This document shows positions 1 to 12,100 of a DNA stretch of 64,000 bases, one piece after another. The notes below the pieces were generated by a model, which was not told the origin of the DNA, did no database searches, and worked only from the letters and a program-made list of their open reading frames with translations. Origin of the DNA: Ottelia alismoides (lineage: Eukaryota > Streptophyta > Magnoliopsida > Alismatales > Hydrocharitaceae); the NCBI GenBank assembly GCA_037367405.1, contig JAZKJV010010544.1, positions 186,001-250,000 of the forward strand, read 5' to 3'. The stretch's first letter is position 1, and each line of letters opens with the position of its first letter. The position numbers and the translations under genes were made by a program.

Positions 1-840
1 GCTCAATAACAATAAGACCAGTTGTATGAATGATTAGTTAGATGTTATGGAGAAATCTGAAATAACTTGTGTGAAAAATATTGTTAGTCCACTTAAAGAA
101 ATGCATAAAACGGGGAGTGCTTAAGTGCGAAATTTCTATAGTTTTTAGAAGGTGTGAATTGTGAATATGATACCAAGTAAAAAAGGAAGAACTTTTAACT
201 AGACTTGTTTGTGTGGTCAACTATAGGTGCATACGCTTCCTGCTATATAGCTCTAGATGTCCATGATACAAAAGGAGTAAAGCATACATCAGATGATACC
301 CCGCCCAATTTAAACAGCCAAATAATAGGCATGACGGAAGAGAGTAGGGAAATTTTGTTTCCAGAGTACAATTGAGAGTCTTTAAAAATATAAACGTGGT
401 TTTCAGGATTTCTCCCACTCAACGAAGGCTACATCCTCCTACACGTTTTGGTAAACTTATTGCCCAACCCTTGCACACATACATAGAGAATTTTCTCAAA
501 GACCATTATACTGATATGTCAATTATTAGTTCTTTGTTCGCCGATGTTTTAAAGATGACACACACTCATATATACATGTACATATACATATACACACACA
601 CATATATATATAATGGTCGCTTGCTTGTTTATTGTGATTGCAGAACTACAAATGCGATGTCAGCTCAACTAGTGTACGAAGAGTCATCGACTTCAACTGC
701 AGCAAAAGATTAGAAAGTTGCTTGAAGTTAGTTCAAAATTTTGTTTCTTATTTACTAATACTGATTTAGAAAGTTATAATCTCCGGTAAACTTCAATGGA
801 TAGTTTCCAAATCGAGATATCGGATAATTTAATTCTGATC
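1..840. other. Unassigned AT-rich sequence with a microsatellite
   Basis: No gene or transposon recognised. A mixed AC/AT microsatellite (CACACA, TATACATGTACATATACATA, CACACACATATATATA) runs from about 556 to 612. Confidence 0.5.
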
Positions 841-1095
841 AACCATTTATTCTGAGTGATTGATCATCACTGATCGATCATGAAACTTTGACTCATCAAT
901 CATGCCTGACCGACCATCACCTTTTGACATGATCAATCATAAGTTGAATTCCATCCCAAAGATCAGAAATGACCGACCATACCTTTTGACATGATCGACC
1001 ATTTCCATCCCAAAGGTAAAACGCGATCGACCATACATTTTGACATGATAGACCATTTCCATCTAATCGATCATACTTGTTTACCTGATCGATTA
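840..1095. repeat. Degenerate GATCGACCAT repeat cluster
   Basis: Variants of TGATCGACCAT and ATTTCCATCCCAAAGG recur roughly every 50 bp, for example at about 902-925, 968-1010 and 1025-1065. The copies are diverged. A cluster like this just upstream of a TATA-like box fits an LTR U3 region, but no partner LTR is present. Confidence 0.55.
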
Positions 1096-2318
1096 TTATT
1101 GCAAATTACTTATGATTTACTCCTAACTTCATTTCCAACGGTTATATTTCTTGGACCTCTATATAAGGGACCCCATACCCATTGTTGGAAGACATACATT
1201 TTGAGTAATCACTCATATTCTCTCTAAAAATCAAGATGCCATAGCTATCGAATCAACAAAGTTCAATCGCTCACCACCGTTCAAGTTCCTTCGATAGTAG
1301 TCAGAACTCTTTTGACAACCCTCCCTAGCTTGGTGATATTTATATTTGTGATTGATAATGCTTATTCACATATGCTATCTATGATCTAATCGTTGTTCTT
1401 ATATCAATGAATACATTGTACAATTATATTCTAGTGATTATCTTTAGATATCATCGTCCTTGATTTTATAATATATTTTGATATCTGTTAAGATAAGTTT
1501 CTCTAAAAAATATTATTGCTATATATCTCTTGTTTCCGATTAACCTCTTTCTGCAGGACGTTAGGTGTTTCATCCTAAGTGTGCAGAGAAGCTCTTGGAA
1601 CTAGGATCTCCAAGGAAGCTTGAAGAAAGTCGAAGCTCGTATGTTCTTCTGCAAGTGCTACAATGTGTTGGTTTATAGTGTTGATCTTGGTGTATGATCC
1701 AAGATTGTGAAGCATCAAGCTTTGTAAATGGTTGAGATATCTGCGTAATTATCTCGGGCTTTAGTGAAGCAGTTGAATAGCTCAACTAATTGGGAAATCT
1801 CGAGGCATGAAGACTCAGGTCATGATTTTTACCCAAGTGGGTTTCCACATAAATATCAAGTATGCTGATTGGATTGATTATCTGAATATTCCGTGCTTGT
1901 TGGATATTCCGCATTAAGTTTAGAAATCGCCTCGAACCGCTATTCACATCCCCTCTAGTGGTGTCGTGATCCTCAAACTCACAGTAGTGTGACAAAATGT
2001 GCATTTACCAACACCAATAAGTGAATTCCTTTCAAAAGGAACAACATAACACTTAAAATGCACATTACATAATGAAGATGGCACTTCATACTCTAGGTAT
2101 TGCACTGCTGGGATAAAAGGAACTGCAGATCATGATACCCAAATTACCAATGAAGTTATGCTAGCGACATGTCTTGTTTTGCGGGCATGTGTGTGTAAGC
2201 GCACAAAATTCCATGTTGAAAAGAGGAAGGTGACTTTTTTACTATTCTGTACTTTCTTTTGAGCTCTTGCAATCCATATAGCTTTTCCTTGGCTACATCA
2301 CCGGATGGGTATTGCCTT
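1096..2318. other. Unassigned; TATA-like box and possible LTR R/U5
   Basis: CTATATAAGGGACCCC at about 1158-1173, followed by an ACTCATATTCTCTC stretch, resembles an LTR promoter and start region. No primer site or coding sequence follows, so element identity is not shown. The rest to 2318 holds nothing I recognise. Confidence 0.3.
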
Positions 2319-3085
2319 ATTTTTTTTCGAAAACCAACACGGGTAGTCTCCCAAGTTGGGAGCTACCGCCTCAAATTATACGGGAAAAGATGTAGTTACA
2401 TTAGTGAGAAGCCCAGAAGTTGTAAATGGTTTTACAATGGATAAGAGCATTCTCCGAGTAGAACCTCTGGTTTTTAAAGATATTGTCATTTCGTCCCTGC
2501 CAGATTGCCCACAGCGTCGCGAAGGCCTGTGAGACATCGTCAGTGGAGCCACACCCCACCCTCCAGATCGATCTCCAAAAGGTCACCGCATCCTCAGACC
2601 GTAGCCACGTCAAGCCCAGTTCATGCCAAACCGCAGCTGAGGTTTGGCACTTGAAGAAGATATGGTCCGCGTCCTCCTGCTGACCATGGCACCTGTCGCA
2701 CATCGTGTCCTGTACGCCAAAAATACGAGCCCGCCTAACCTTGTCACAAATGCGATCCCTCCTCAAGCACCACAGGAAAATCTTGACCCTCTTAGGAATC
2801 TTTGCCGCCCATACCACTCCTAAATCTTGTATAAGATCCACGTCATGCACCTCCGATGATCGTCGCAGATGCTCGTACACCTTCTTCGTAGAGAACTCCC
2901 CCTCCCCCACCCTCCATTCGAAGTGATCCGCGTGCTCGGTCAGGGGCATAGGAAAGGTATCAGCCACTGATGGCAACTCCGACTGCAACCTTAAAAACTC
3001 CTCTAACCTCTGCTCCGATAAGTCGCTGACGAACATTGGTGCCCAAGTGTCGGTCCTCCCGACCTGACAGAGAATAATATCCCGC
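2319..3085 (-). mobile_element. L1-type LINE 3' fragment (zf-RVT domain) with poly-A end
   Basis: A 211-residue open segment (3036-2401) ends in the reverse-transcriptase zinc-binding domain. It has FEWRVGEGEFSTKKVYEHL, IPKRVKIFLWCLRRDRI, CDRCHGQQEDADHIFFKC and WAIWQGRN, the order seen in plant L1-like LINE ORF2 ends. The reading extends upstream of the Met to about 3063. Downstream are a stem-loop (CTCCCAAGTTGGGAG, 2346-2361) and a T8 run at about 2321-2328, which is poly-A on this strand. EN and RT are absent, so the copy is 5'-truncated. Confidence 0.85.
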
Positions 3086-3101
3086 GCTGCCGCGGGATAT
3101 T
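3076..3101. repeat. Perfect 11-bp hairpin
   Basis: AATATCCCGCG, loop CTGC, CGCGGGATATT. The stem is perfect, with a GC-rich core, at the 5' border of the LINE fragment. Confidence 0.7.
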
Positions 3102-4200
3102 ACCATGACATATGATGAACATTGTTCTTCAAGACCTATAGAAGATGTGCATAATTGCAAGGGACATGCCGACGAAGGTCATTATTACCATGACATACCA
3201 CAACCTGTGAAATAACAGCTTCCATGTCCCTCAGCTATCTTGGCAATTCCATCCAGAACACTGGACTCGAAACTTCAGGACACTTCATACCCATAGCTAT
3301 TTAAGCCCATTTTTTCAAGTGTGGAGGAAGTTGTCAATTAAGAAGACATGCATCGCCACTACTTTACCATTTAAAATCTATTAGAAGAGTCAGTCTGTTA
3401 TTTATGTCACGTTGAACATAAACTTTTTATTGAGAAACCAAAGGATGACAACTAGCGAAGTAGTTTAAAAACTTTACTCAAAAACGGAAAATCTGGAAAA
3501 TTATGCACAATATAAACCCCTAGAACCCATATAGACCGCGGCTCCTGAGAACCATGGAAGTACTCTCTGTACAGCACCTCATACTTGTGAACACGACACA
3601 GTTTCTTTGTCTCCAACTAACCCAGAGAGACACCAACACCCAATGCGTATAATGTGCCACCTACGAACAGCTCACAGGAGATGGCATTCCTGGTTTGAAG
3701 CTTTTATAGAAAACCTTAGAAAATCAGAAGTCAAATCACGCTAATGTCAATCCAGCCCACAACCTTTCTGTCAACATCCTCCTAATTAGATGTCCAAAAG
3801 GGACGTGTTGACTAACCCCGCTGATGATTTAGATCTTATAATTATCTTGCCACCCTTTACATAACAAAATGAGGAACCTCATCTTCATCAATGCTGCTGT
3901 CGTCCCCTCTTCATTTTTCATACTGCTTCAACTACTTCAAGGAGTTTGAAATATTGTGCATGATGATGTACATAGTTGATTGCAGAGTTCGAATGTAGGA
4001 AACTCTAGTTTTGACATGATGAATAGAGCTATCGTTTTCTAATTTTTGAAAAAGAACGTTTCCCTTAGGATCATCTCAATTGCTCTGTCAAGTGGCATAT
4101 ATCTGAATTTGGCAAAGATTCCAGAGAAAGCCCTTAGAGAGTTGATGGGAGAGCTCGTTAGTCCTCAACAGAATGTGTTTTACTAGGAAGTGATGGATAA
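3102..4200. other. Unassigned; probable LINE-derived sequence
   Basis: The 14-mer ATTACCATGACATA occurs near 3099 and 3185, a local direct duplication. The right part probably belongs to the decayed LINE that becomes recognisable after 4240. No host exon was found, although the missing terminal transporter exon was looked for here. Confidence 0.35.
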
Positions 4201-5850
4201 TATGGTTATGACTTCTGATATGGCAGCGGATTAGGGAAACAAGGTAAAAAACCTACTCTTGAAGGTTGCTCAATGGCTTATAATCATATGGATTAGACAT
4301 TCCATCAGAGTTCTCTCCATTAGAGGGGTTATCCAGACTTTTAGATCACATGGATTAAGAGGTATGTGGTCAAGTCATCCCATGCGGGACTGGTGAGTGG
4401 TCACTTGAAAGGATGTTCTTTTCGATGCCCTCTGTCATCACTTCTCTTAGATTTTGTAGATGATGCTTTAGCGGCAACTTCGAATCAAACTGTTCCAAGG
4501 GGTTGGCTTGCAAGTTTCGTAATACATGATCTAACAAGTTCCGTAATGTAATGTGCCGATGATACGGTCTTCATTGAGGGGGGAAATGAAGAGGCTGCTA
4601 AGGGCACCTCCACACTGGTTGAGATTTTTGTCAAGCTTTTCAAGGTGAGGATTTAAAGAGACGAGCATGGTTTGGTGCCTCTTCATACCAACTAGGTTGA
4701 GGGGAAAAGTGTGGTCGAACTTTAGGCATGCTTCGGAGGTCCATGATGCTTTCATATCTTGGGTATTCATTGACAGGAGGTTGGGATCAAGCTTTTAAAA
4801 GCATAGGTTGGTTGGTTAGAAGGTGAGATGCCTCTCGCATGGTGGGATAATTGTAATGCTGAGACAATGCTTTTTATGATCCAAATTATCTATAGAGAGA
4901 GTTGGAGTGTCGCTCTCATGGATTGGGGATCAGTTTCATAACCGATGTCATATGGGGTTTCGATGTTTTAAGACTTGAGAATTAAAATACAGCATTTTTG
5001 ATGAAGTAGGCAATGAGAATCTACAGGCAATGGAAATGATCTACAATGTAGGATTCTCAGGGGTATTTATGGACTCTCAATCTCAATGGATGTCTCGGAG
5101 AGAGTTATCAGATTGTTTACTTCTCAGAGGGATATCCTCTTGAGATAATGTCAATGGCGTCATTGTACTTACTCCAGATTCGCGACAATGCCTCCTCTTT
5201 CCCATTCTGGAAAGATGATTGATCCATGGAGCAAGCCCTTTGTGATTGGTTCCTAAGGCAATCTATACTGGTAATAAATCAGATGAAATGGTTGTGAATT
5301 GTTGGGAGGTGTCAACAGGAAAGAATGGTGTGTGGGTCTTGACTTTTCTAATTACTTTTTCGAACCAGAGACTATGGAATTTTTTGAGCATGTATGAGTT
5401 TCTTTGCAACGTTAAGGGATCATCGGGTCCAGAGAGATGGAGGCTTTCCGGTGAAAAAAGCATGGCTAGTTTGGCATTTATGTTGGCTATGTACAATGAC
5501 CTCATTAGAGACCATGAAATGTTGTGGGATAATAAGGCTTAGATTAGGGTGTAATTTTTACGAGGAACATATGTTGCAAGTAGGCCAAGGAGTGTGGCAA
5601 TTTATTAAAAGGAAACCTCTTGCTTAGGGATTCATTGGGAAATGCAGTCTCTAGATTTTGACATGATCGAGTGAACCTTTGACAATTGTTTGGGCTCTGT
5701 GGTTAGCAAGAAACATGTTGCGACAAATGTTTCTATGCCCAAAATGTAGTTGGCCATGCCAGGGCTTTCTTCGAATTTTGGTTGTTGTAACTTCAATGTG
5801 TTGATCAAATAAAAGAACGGGCCTACATCTCACTTGGACGCACACCTTTT
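4200..5850 (+). mobile_element. Degenerate L1-type LINE (RT and zf-RVT) on plus strand
   Basis: Frameshifted pieces follow LINE ORF2 order: RCPLSSLLLDFVDDALAA (RT block), CADDTVFIEGGNEEAAK (catalytic YADD box with Tyr changed to Cys, about 4553-4604), SSFPFWKDD (about 5192-5218) and TIVWALWLARN near the end. Many stops and frame changes make it non-functional. It lies between exon 11 and the unseen last exon, so it is likely intronic. Confidence 0.75.
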
Positions 5851-6115
5851 TTTGTCATAAACAAATAAGAAGCCCAAAAAAGATGGAAAAAAATAAAATC
5901 TTACTCCACCAGATATGTGGCAATTATCATATATGCATGGTCTCATCTTCATGCTAAGGTGGGTATAGAGTATGCACGACGAATGTGATGGCCGGATTTT
6001 TGTCAAATTCCTTGGCAATCGTAAATAAAGAAACAAATAAAGCACTTTTTTTAATATATTATGCTCCATCCTACAAAGAATACACCTTGCAAAGCATGCA
6101 TTATTTATGACTGAC

Positions 6116-6164
6116 CTTAACAATATTATCAGCATATTTCATAACCATTGATACAGCAATTCCA
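6116..6164 (-). CDS. Transporter coding exon 11 (last exon found)
   Basis: 49 bp reading [16 protein letters not shown], the conserved signature near the C-terminal helices, with donor GTCAGT. The family normally has one more exon (VYSTS onward); no match was seen in 1-6115 on this strand. Confidence 0.92.
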
Positions 6165-9100
6165 CTGCAAGAAAAGTGACATGGCCTTAGGAATAAATTT
6201 GTTAAATAAAAGAACCATAAGAATAAGAATGTGATACCTAAGTGCATGATTGAAAATCATGATGGTAGTAATTAACGAATATCCATGAAAGAAACCCCTG
6301 GAAAGAGACAAGGAAAATCCCATGTCAGATAAATTTTGGTGTAAACTTCGTTGCGACAGAGCACCGAATTTTTTTATTCCAGCTTACTTCTCCGCTACAG
6401 CATCAAAATCTTGAACAAAAATTGCCATTATATTAAAAATCATTCCAAACACATATAACCAGAAGTTCTGCACATTAATGTTTCTGGATGGACGTTTCTT
6501 GATAATTGCCTGCATTAATAAAAAAGAGTGAGATCATAGCACATCACTGATGAGTTGCTACAGCTCTATCGGCAAAAATGTGGCAAGATATATCCAAAGG
6601 TCATCTGCAAATAAGCTCGAAGCAAACCTCGGTGTAAACCCCAGCAAAGCCACTAAGAAGAGCCATTACCTATAAAGAATTATACATCATTAATTACCAA
6701 TCAGCATTTGTTTTAGCATTCCTCAAGTCGAAACTTTATAATTAGAATGTCATGAACAAAAGCTTCAAATTAATAACTCACTATAGCCATCACCCAACCT
6801 TCAAAAGATGTTTGAAGCACACGGTCAGAACTGCAAACAGAAAGATAGCTTCAGCAAAGGATCATGGAGAAATATAGTTGATGAAGATAATTGGCATATG
6901 ACGGAAGCATCTCAATTACATTAACCATAGAGCCAACAAAAAAGATGGCTAGAATATCAATCTCATAAAATTATCAAACTGTCAGCTAATTATAATGATG
7001 CCATGGTGATTGTCTAGCCACAAAAAGATGGATCGGATTGGCAATGAGAGTTTCAGACAAAAGGTTACTATCTACAGACATAATAAAAAAAACAGAATTT
7101 TGTTAAGGTGGCTTGGAAACGTACAAAGAATCCCATTTAAAGCTCCAAGAAGGAGCGAGGAGTTAGAAGAAGAGTCTTGCAAGAGGGAACACACAAGACC
7201 AAAAAAATGTTGAAAGGAGACTAAGGATATAGCTTTTTTTCCATCTGAGCCAGTGTGGCTCAAAGTAGATATGTTTGAAAGCAAACAATCCATTTAACCC
7301 TCACTTAAAGTGATAAAAGTCTCAGTGGTTATGTTAGCTAATTAGAATAATTATTACCTACACTTGTCCACAGAAATGTGAAGAACTTTATTTCTATAGA
7401 AGAAAATCTACTATTAAGGTGGGAACAAACATTCAAACAAGCTCAGCAGTAGTAGGGTTGAATCTTCTAGAAACAAGATAGAGAAAATGGAGCTTACGAA
7501 GGATTCAACTGAGCGGTAGTGCATCCAGCACACAGAAGAATAAAAGCTGCCCATTGGATTTCTGTCAATCTGATAGAATAAAAAAAGATGATATAATTAG
7601 AAAGGAAAGGGGGAAAACTCGTATTGACAGCAACAAGAAAAATACCAAAAAACAAATTAATCAGACTGAGAGATAGAATAGACATGACATGGTATAATAG
7701 TCACTAAAACAGGAACCATTTTCTTCTTTTAGAAATAAATTAATCAGAAAAAAAACTAGATATATTTTTTCACACTGTTTGTTAGGATGAGCACTCTGAT
7801 GAGAGCTAGCAAAGAAACATGTCATAGAGACGTACAAGTATTTTTTAAGTTGAGCCAAACAAGTCAGGAATTGGAAAACTTTTTCCAGAAAAAAAAGAAC
7901 AATTTGTACGTCTACGTGGACTTTTATGAGATATTTTTTTAGAAGAAAAAAGAGTGAGCACCCGAAATGGAGAGCATCTAAAAGAATAGATTAATCACCC
8001 ATAAGATTTTTAAGAGCCAAGAATCGAACAATTCCTTCGCGTTAGTCAAAATAATAAAACCTATCCTGGAGAGAAACCACCCGATTCCCAACAAGCCACA
8101 AAACTCGAGAGAATATCAAATGCTAAACATGATCCCAACGAGAGCAGAAAGTAGCTTATCACAAAGTCCCAAAAAGATGACGGTGAGGTGGTGTCCACCC
8201 AATCTAAAGCAACAATTTGTTAGACCTCTTTAGCAATATCCAAGAGAAGAACAAGCGATCATCATCGTCTGCAACTGTACATAGCGGGTAAAAAATATCA
8301 GCAGTCCCGATGTAGAGCCTTGACCAAAAGTTGTCTGTCATAACCCTCTTTTATCTTAATAGTCACAATGTTGAGATAGGTGTCTTTGTTTGTTCTCTAT
8401 TTATATTTACTTATTCTTATGTCTATCTTACGTAATTTTCCCAAAGGACTTCTCTTATATAAGAGAGCCCTAGGGTCACAACGTAATGTATCGACTTTTT
8501 TTCCCTTTTCACATGGTATCAGAGCAATTGTCCTAGATCAGAGCATGTGCCTATCCGCCCCTCCCCACCTAAGCCCTATGGGACGCCAGCTCCCCTTCTC
8601 AGCAGCAGCAGTAACGGCCATAGGCCGCCATTGCTACCGCCGCAGTACAACAACAACCACTTACGGCCACCGCCATTGCCTCCGTGAAGGAACAGCAGCA
8701 GCAGCAACCTGCTACCGTCGTCGACTCCCCAAGATAGGGCTTCTAGCGGCTTCTATCACCGCCTATAGCCGTGGGAGGCTATCGCCAACTCTCATGGCAT
8801 CCTAGAGGTCATCTTCATCGTCCATTGAGGCTTAGAAATCGCTGTCAAGAGCGATTTGATTCACTGTTCAGTCTGATTTTGAAGTTTTTAGGGTGGTGTT
8901 GATCATCTAAACCACCCTAGTTACCCGGAGAAGTCTCTAACGGATGGAAGAGTTTGTGGTATGAGTCTACACCTACAACCATCTTCTTGCATACATGTAT
9001 AGACGTGTTCATCCTTGTCTACAGACCCACTCTTCGTAGCAATCGTCATTATGTTAGACAACAAGGTCGACATCTCATCCTCAGGTGCCTTCAAAGGTCT

Positions 9101-12100
9101 AGCAGCCATTGTCAAGATGGATGAGACTAATTATGAGTTATGGGCTATGCAGTTCATGAGCCTAATGCAGTGCAACGGTAAGAAGCACATTATGACGCAG
9201 GATGAACCAATCGACAAGACTGGAGTTAATGCCCTGTGAGAAGCAGATGATGCATATGCGCGCATCTGGTTGTCTGGGACAGTGTCAATGAAGATAGTCA
9301 ATGATATTCTGAGTCATCCCACCACAAAGGCGATGTGGGATATACTCGTTGCTACTTACTCGCAAGCAAAGAATGAGTCAAAGATACTACAATTACAGCA
9401 TGATATCTTCACATCAAAGCAAAACCAACGTCCTCTTCATACCCTTTACACTTCTCTCAGGGGTATGTTTGAGAAGCTCCATGGCTTCATTCCCTTGACT
9501 GATTCGCCGGAACAACTCAAGGCTTACAGAGTTTCAGTGATGACCGGAGTTTTCTTAGCAGCTCCTGATCCTGAATATGATGCAGCTCAGTCTCAAGTTC
9601 TTACTGATGCCACTATACCTCCAATGGAGGAGGTATACTGCAGATTGAGTAGGCTTTCTATAGCACATAGTGTTGCTACTCAGCAGGTACATACCTCCTC
9701 AACTATGGCCGCATCTCGTGGTAGAGGGGGATTTACGCAGTTCAGAGGGTGTAGTACCTGTGGCAGTGGAGGGGGCAGTCAACCTCATCAGCAGTGCACT
9801 TTCTGCCATAGACCAGGTCATTCTGAGGATACACGCTACTCCAAGCATGGTTTTCCTGTTTCAGCTCGCGTTGCAGAGCAGAATCAACCACCTGGTGCTC
9901 CTCTTTCAGCATCTAATTAGATGTTTGATGAGCTTGTGACGAGACTAAGACAGATCGTGCCCGCACCTGGGTCATCCACTACTCCATCAGGATCTTCAGA
10001 GGTAGTTGCGTCAGCATCCACCACCACATCAGGTGCTACATATGATTTTACTAGCTTTTATAGAGCAGATTTATCAGAATAGATTATGGATTCATGAGCC
10101 TTACACCACCTCTATGGTGATAGAATGCAGTTTAGTGCACACAGATCGATTCATCCAGGCATGTCTGTAGTTATAGTAGATGGGACCCACTCCCCCATCA
10201 TTGGACAGGGGGAGGTACAATTGACTTCAACAATATGTCTATAGAATGTTCTTCGAGCTCATGATTTTTCTATGAATTTAATGTTTATTAGTCAAATCGC
10301 CAGAGACGTACATTGTCGTGCCATATTTGATTCGTCTTCCCTTGTGTTTCAGGAAATTCTTACAGGCAGGGTGATTGGATCTGACCGTGAGCAAGGAGGT
10401 CTTTATAGATTGGCCTAGTCCCCATATGTCGATGCTTCATCTATTTGCACTGGATCAGTCTCTCATTATGTGTAGCACCTCCGATTTGGTCACCTTCCTC
10501 TGCAGAAGCTATATCACGTGCTTCCTCAGGTTTTTCCTTTCTCTACCTTCCAGTGCGAGGCTTACCGGCTTGGGAAACACCACCAGTCTACATTTCAAAG
10601 GCATCACGGTCGTAGTAGTCTTAGTATGTTTGAGTTGATCCATCTTGACATTTGGGGTCCGAGTCGTGTCCCAGGCCATGAGAGACACATTTTATTTTGT
10701 TGCAGTTGATGATTTTTCAAGGTTGTCTGGGATATTTCTACTCAAAAATAAATGTAATGTTGGTTATGTCATTCAGTCTTTTATTAATGAAATAAAGAAC
10801 GTCTCTTCTGCAAATGTCAAGTATATTCATTCTGATAATTCATTAGAATTTTGTAGCTTACAACTCTCACAGTTCTTTAGGACCCTTGGTATTGTGCATC
10901 AAACTTCATGTGCCTATACATCCCAACAAAACGGGGTGGTTGAATGTAAACATAGCCACCTTTTGGATGTCACCAGAACCCTTTTGATTTAGAGACGTGA
11001 TCCTCATTCCTATTAGGGAGATGTGGTTCTAACGGCTTGCTATCCGGTGAATCATATGCTCCAGTCTGTATTGGGAGAAAAGATTTCGTTCTTGATTGTG
11101 TTTCCCAAGAAGGATCTTTTATCCCTCACTCCTTGTGTGTTTGGGCTTGTTGTCTTTATTCGTCATACGTCTCTTGGCCATGACAAGCTCTCTCCTAGAG
11201 TTGTCAAGTATGTCTTTGTAGGGTACTTCAAAACTCAAAAGGGATGCCGTTGTTTTGATCATGTTCAATGAAAATATTATGTTAGTGTGGATGTCATTTT
11301 CTTTGACTCGATTATGGTTTTCTCTCCTACAGGTAATAGGTTGATTCCCTTAGATTCTGGAGAAGAGGTATACATTCCTCTACCTCCAGTTTCTTCTACC
11401 ATGCCTACGACTACTACGCCTCTTACTCCATCCCCAATTTCATCTTCATCTCCACCACCTTCACCATCACCACCTCCTCCACTAGCAGCTTCCATCTTTT
11501 TGCCATGGGTCTACACTTGTCGACCTCATGCTCATGAGCCTCCTCCATCATCCAACATGTCCCAAGTATGTTATGAGCACTTGGTTTCTACTGATGGCGC
11601 ACTGGTGATTTGCATTTACAGCAAGATGAGCAGGTGGCAATGGATGCTCCTGCCTCGATCACTGAGGAGGAGGCCGAGGACCTTGACTTGCCTATTGCTT
11701 TATGAAAGCAAGAGGCGTACATCTGCTACATACCCTCTTGTTTCACATGTTTCTCTTGCACATCTCTCAGAGGAGTTTCAGAGGATTGTTGTTGGACTAT
11801 CTGTCGTGGACATACCACTAACATACCAGGAGGCATTACAGACAGTAAGTGACGCTTTGCTATGGAGGAGGAGATGGTTGAGTTACAGTCTCGTGGCACA
11901 TGGAGTGTTGGTCTTGCTCCACCTGGTGTAGCTGTTGTGGGAAACAAGTGGGTGTTTACAGTGAAACATCGTGTAGATGGTAGTGTGGATAGATACAAGG
12001 CTCGGTTTGGCACTCGAGGGTTCACCAAGACATATGGGGTGGACAATCAATATACATTTTCTCCTATAGCATGGTATTCTACATTGAGGATTCTTATTTA

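Noticed and set aside
5651..5845. Possible last transporter exon near 5.7-5.8 kb
   Set aside because: Minus-strand frames there do not resemble the VYSTS block. The plus strand reads as LINE (TIVWALWLARN).
8380..8805. 141-residue frame covering the Copia 5' LTR and leader
   Set aside because: It runs through the LTR, primer site and leader; no family resemblance. A chance frame.
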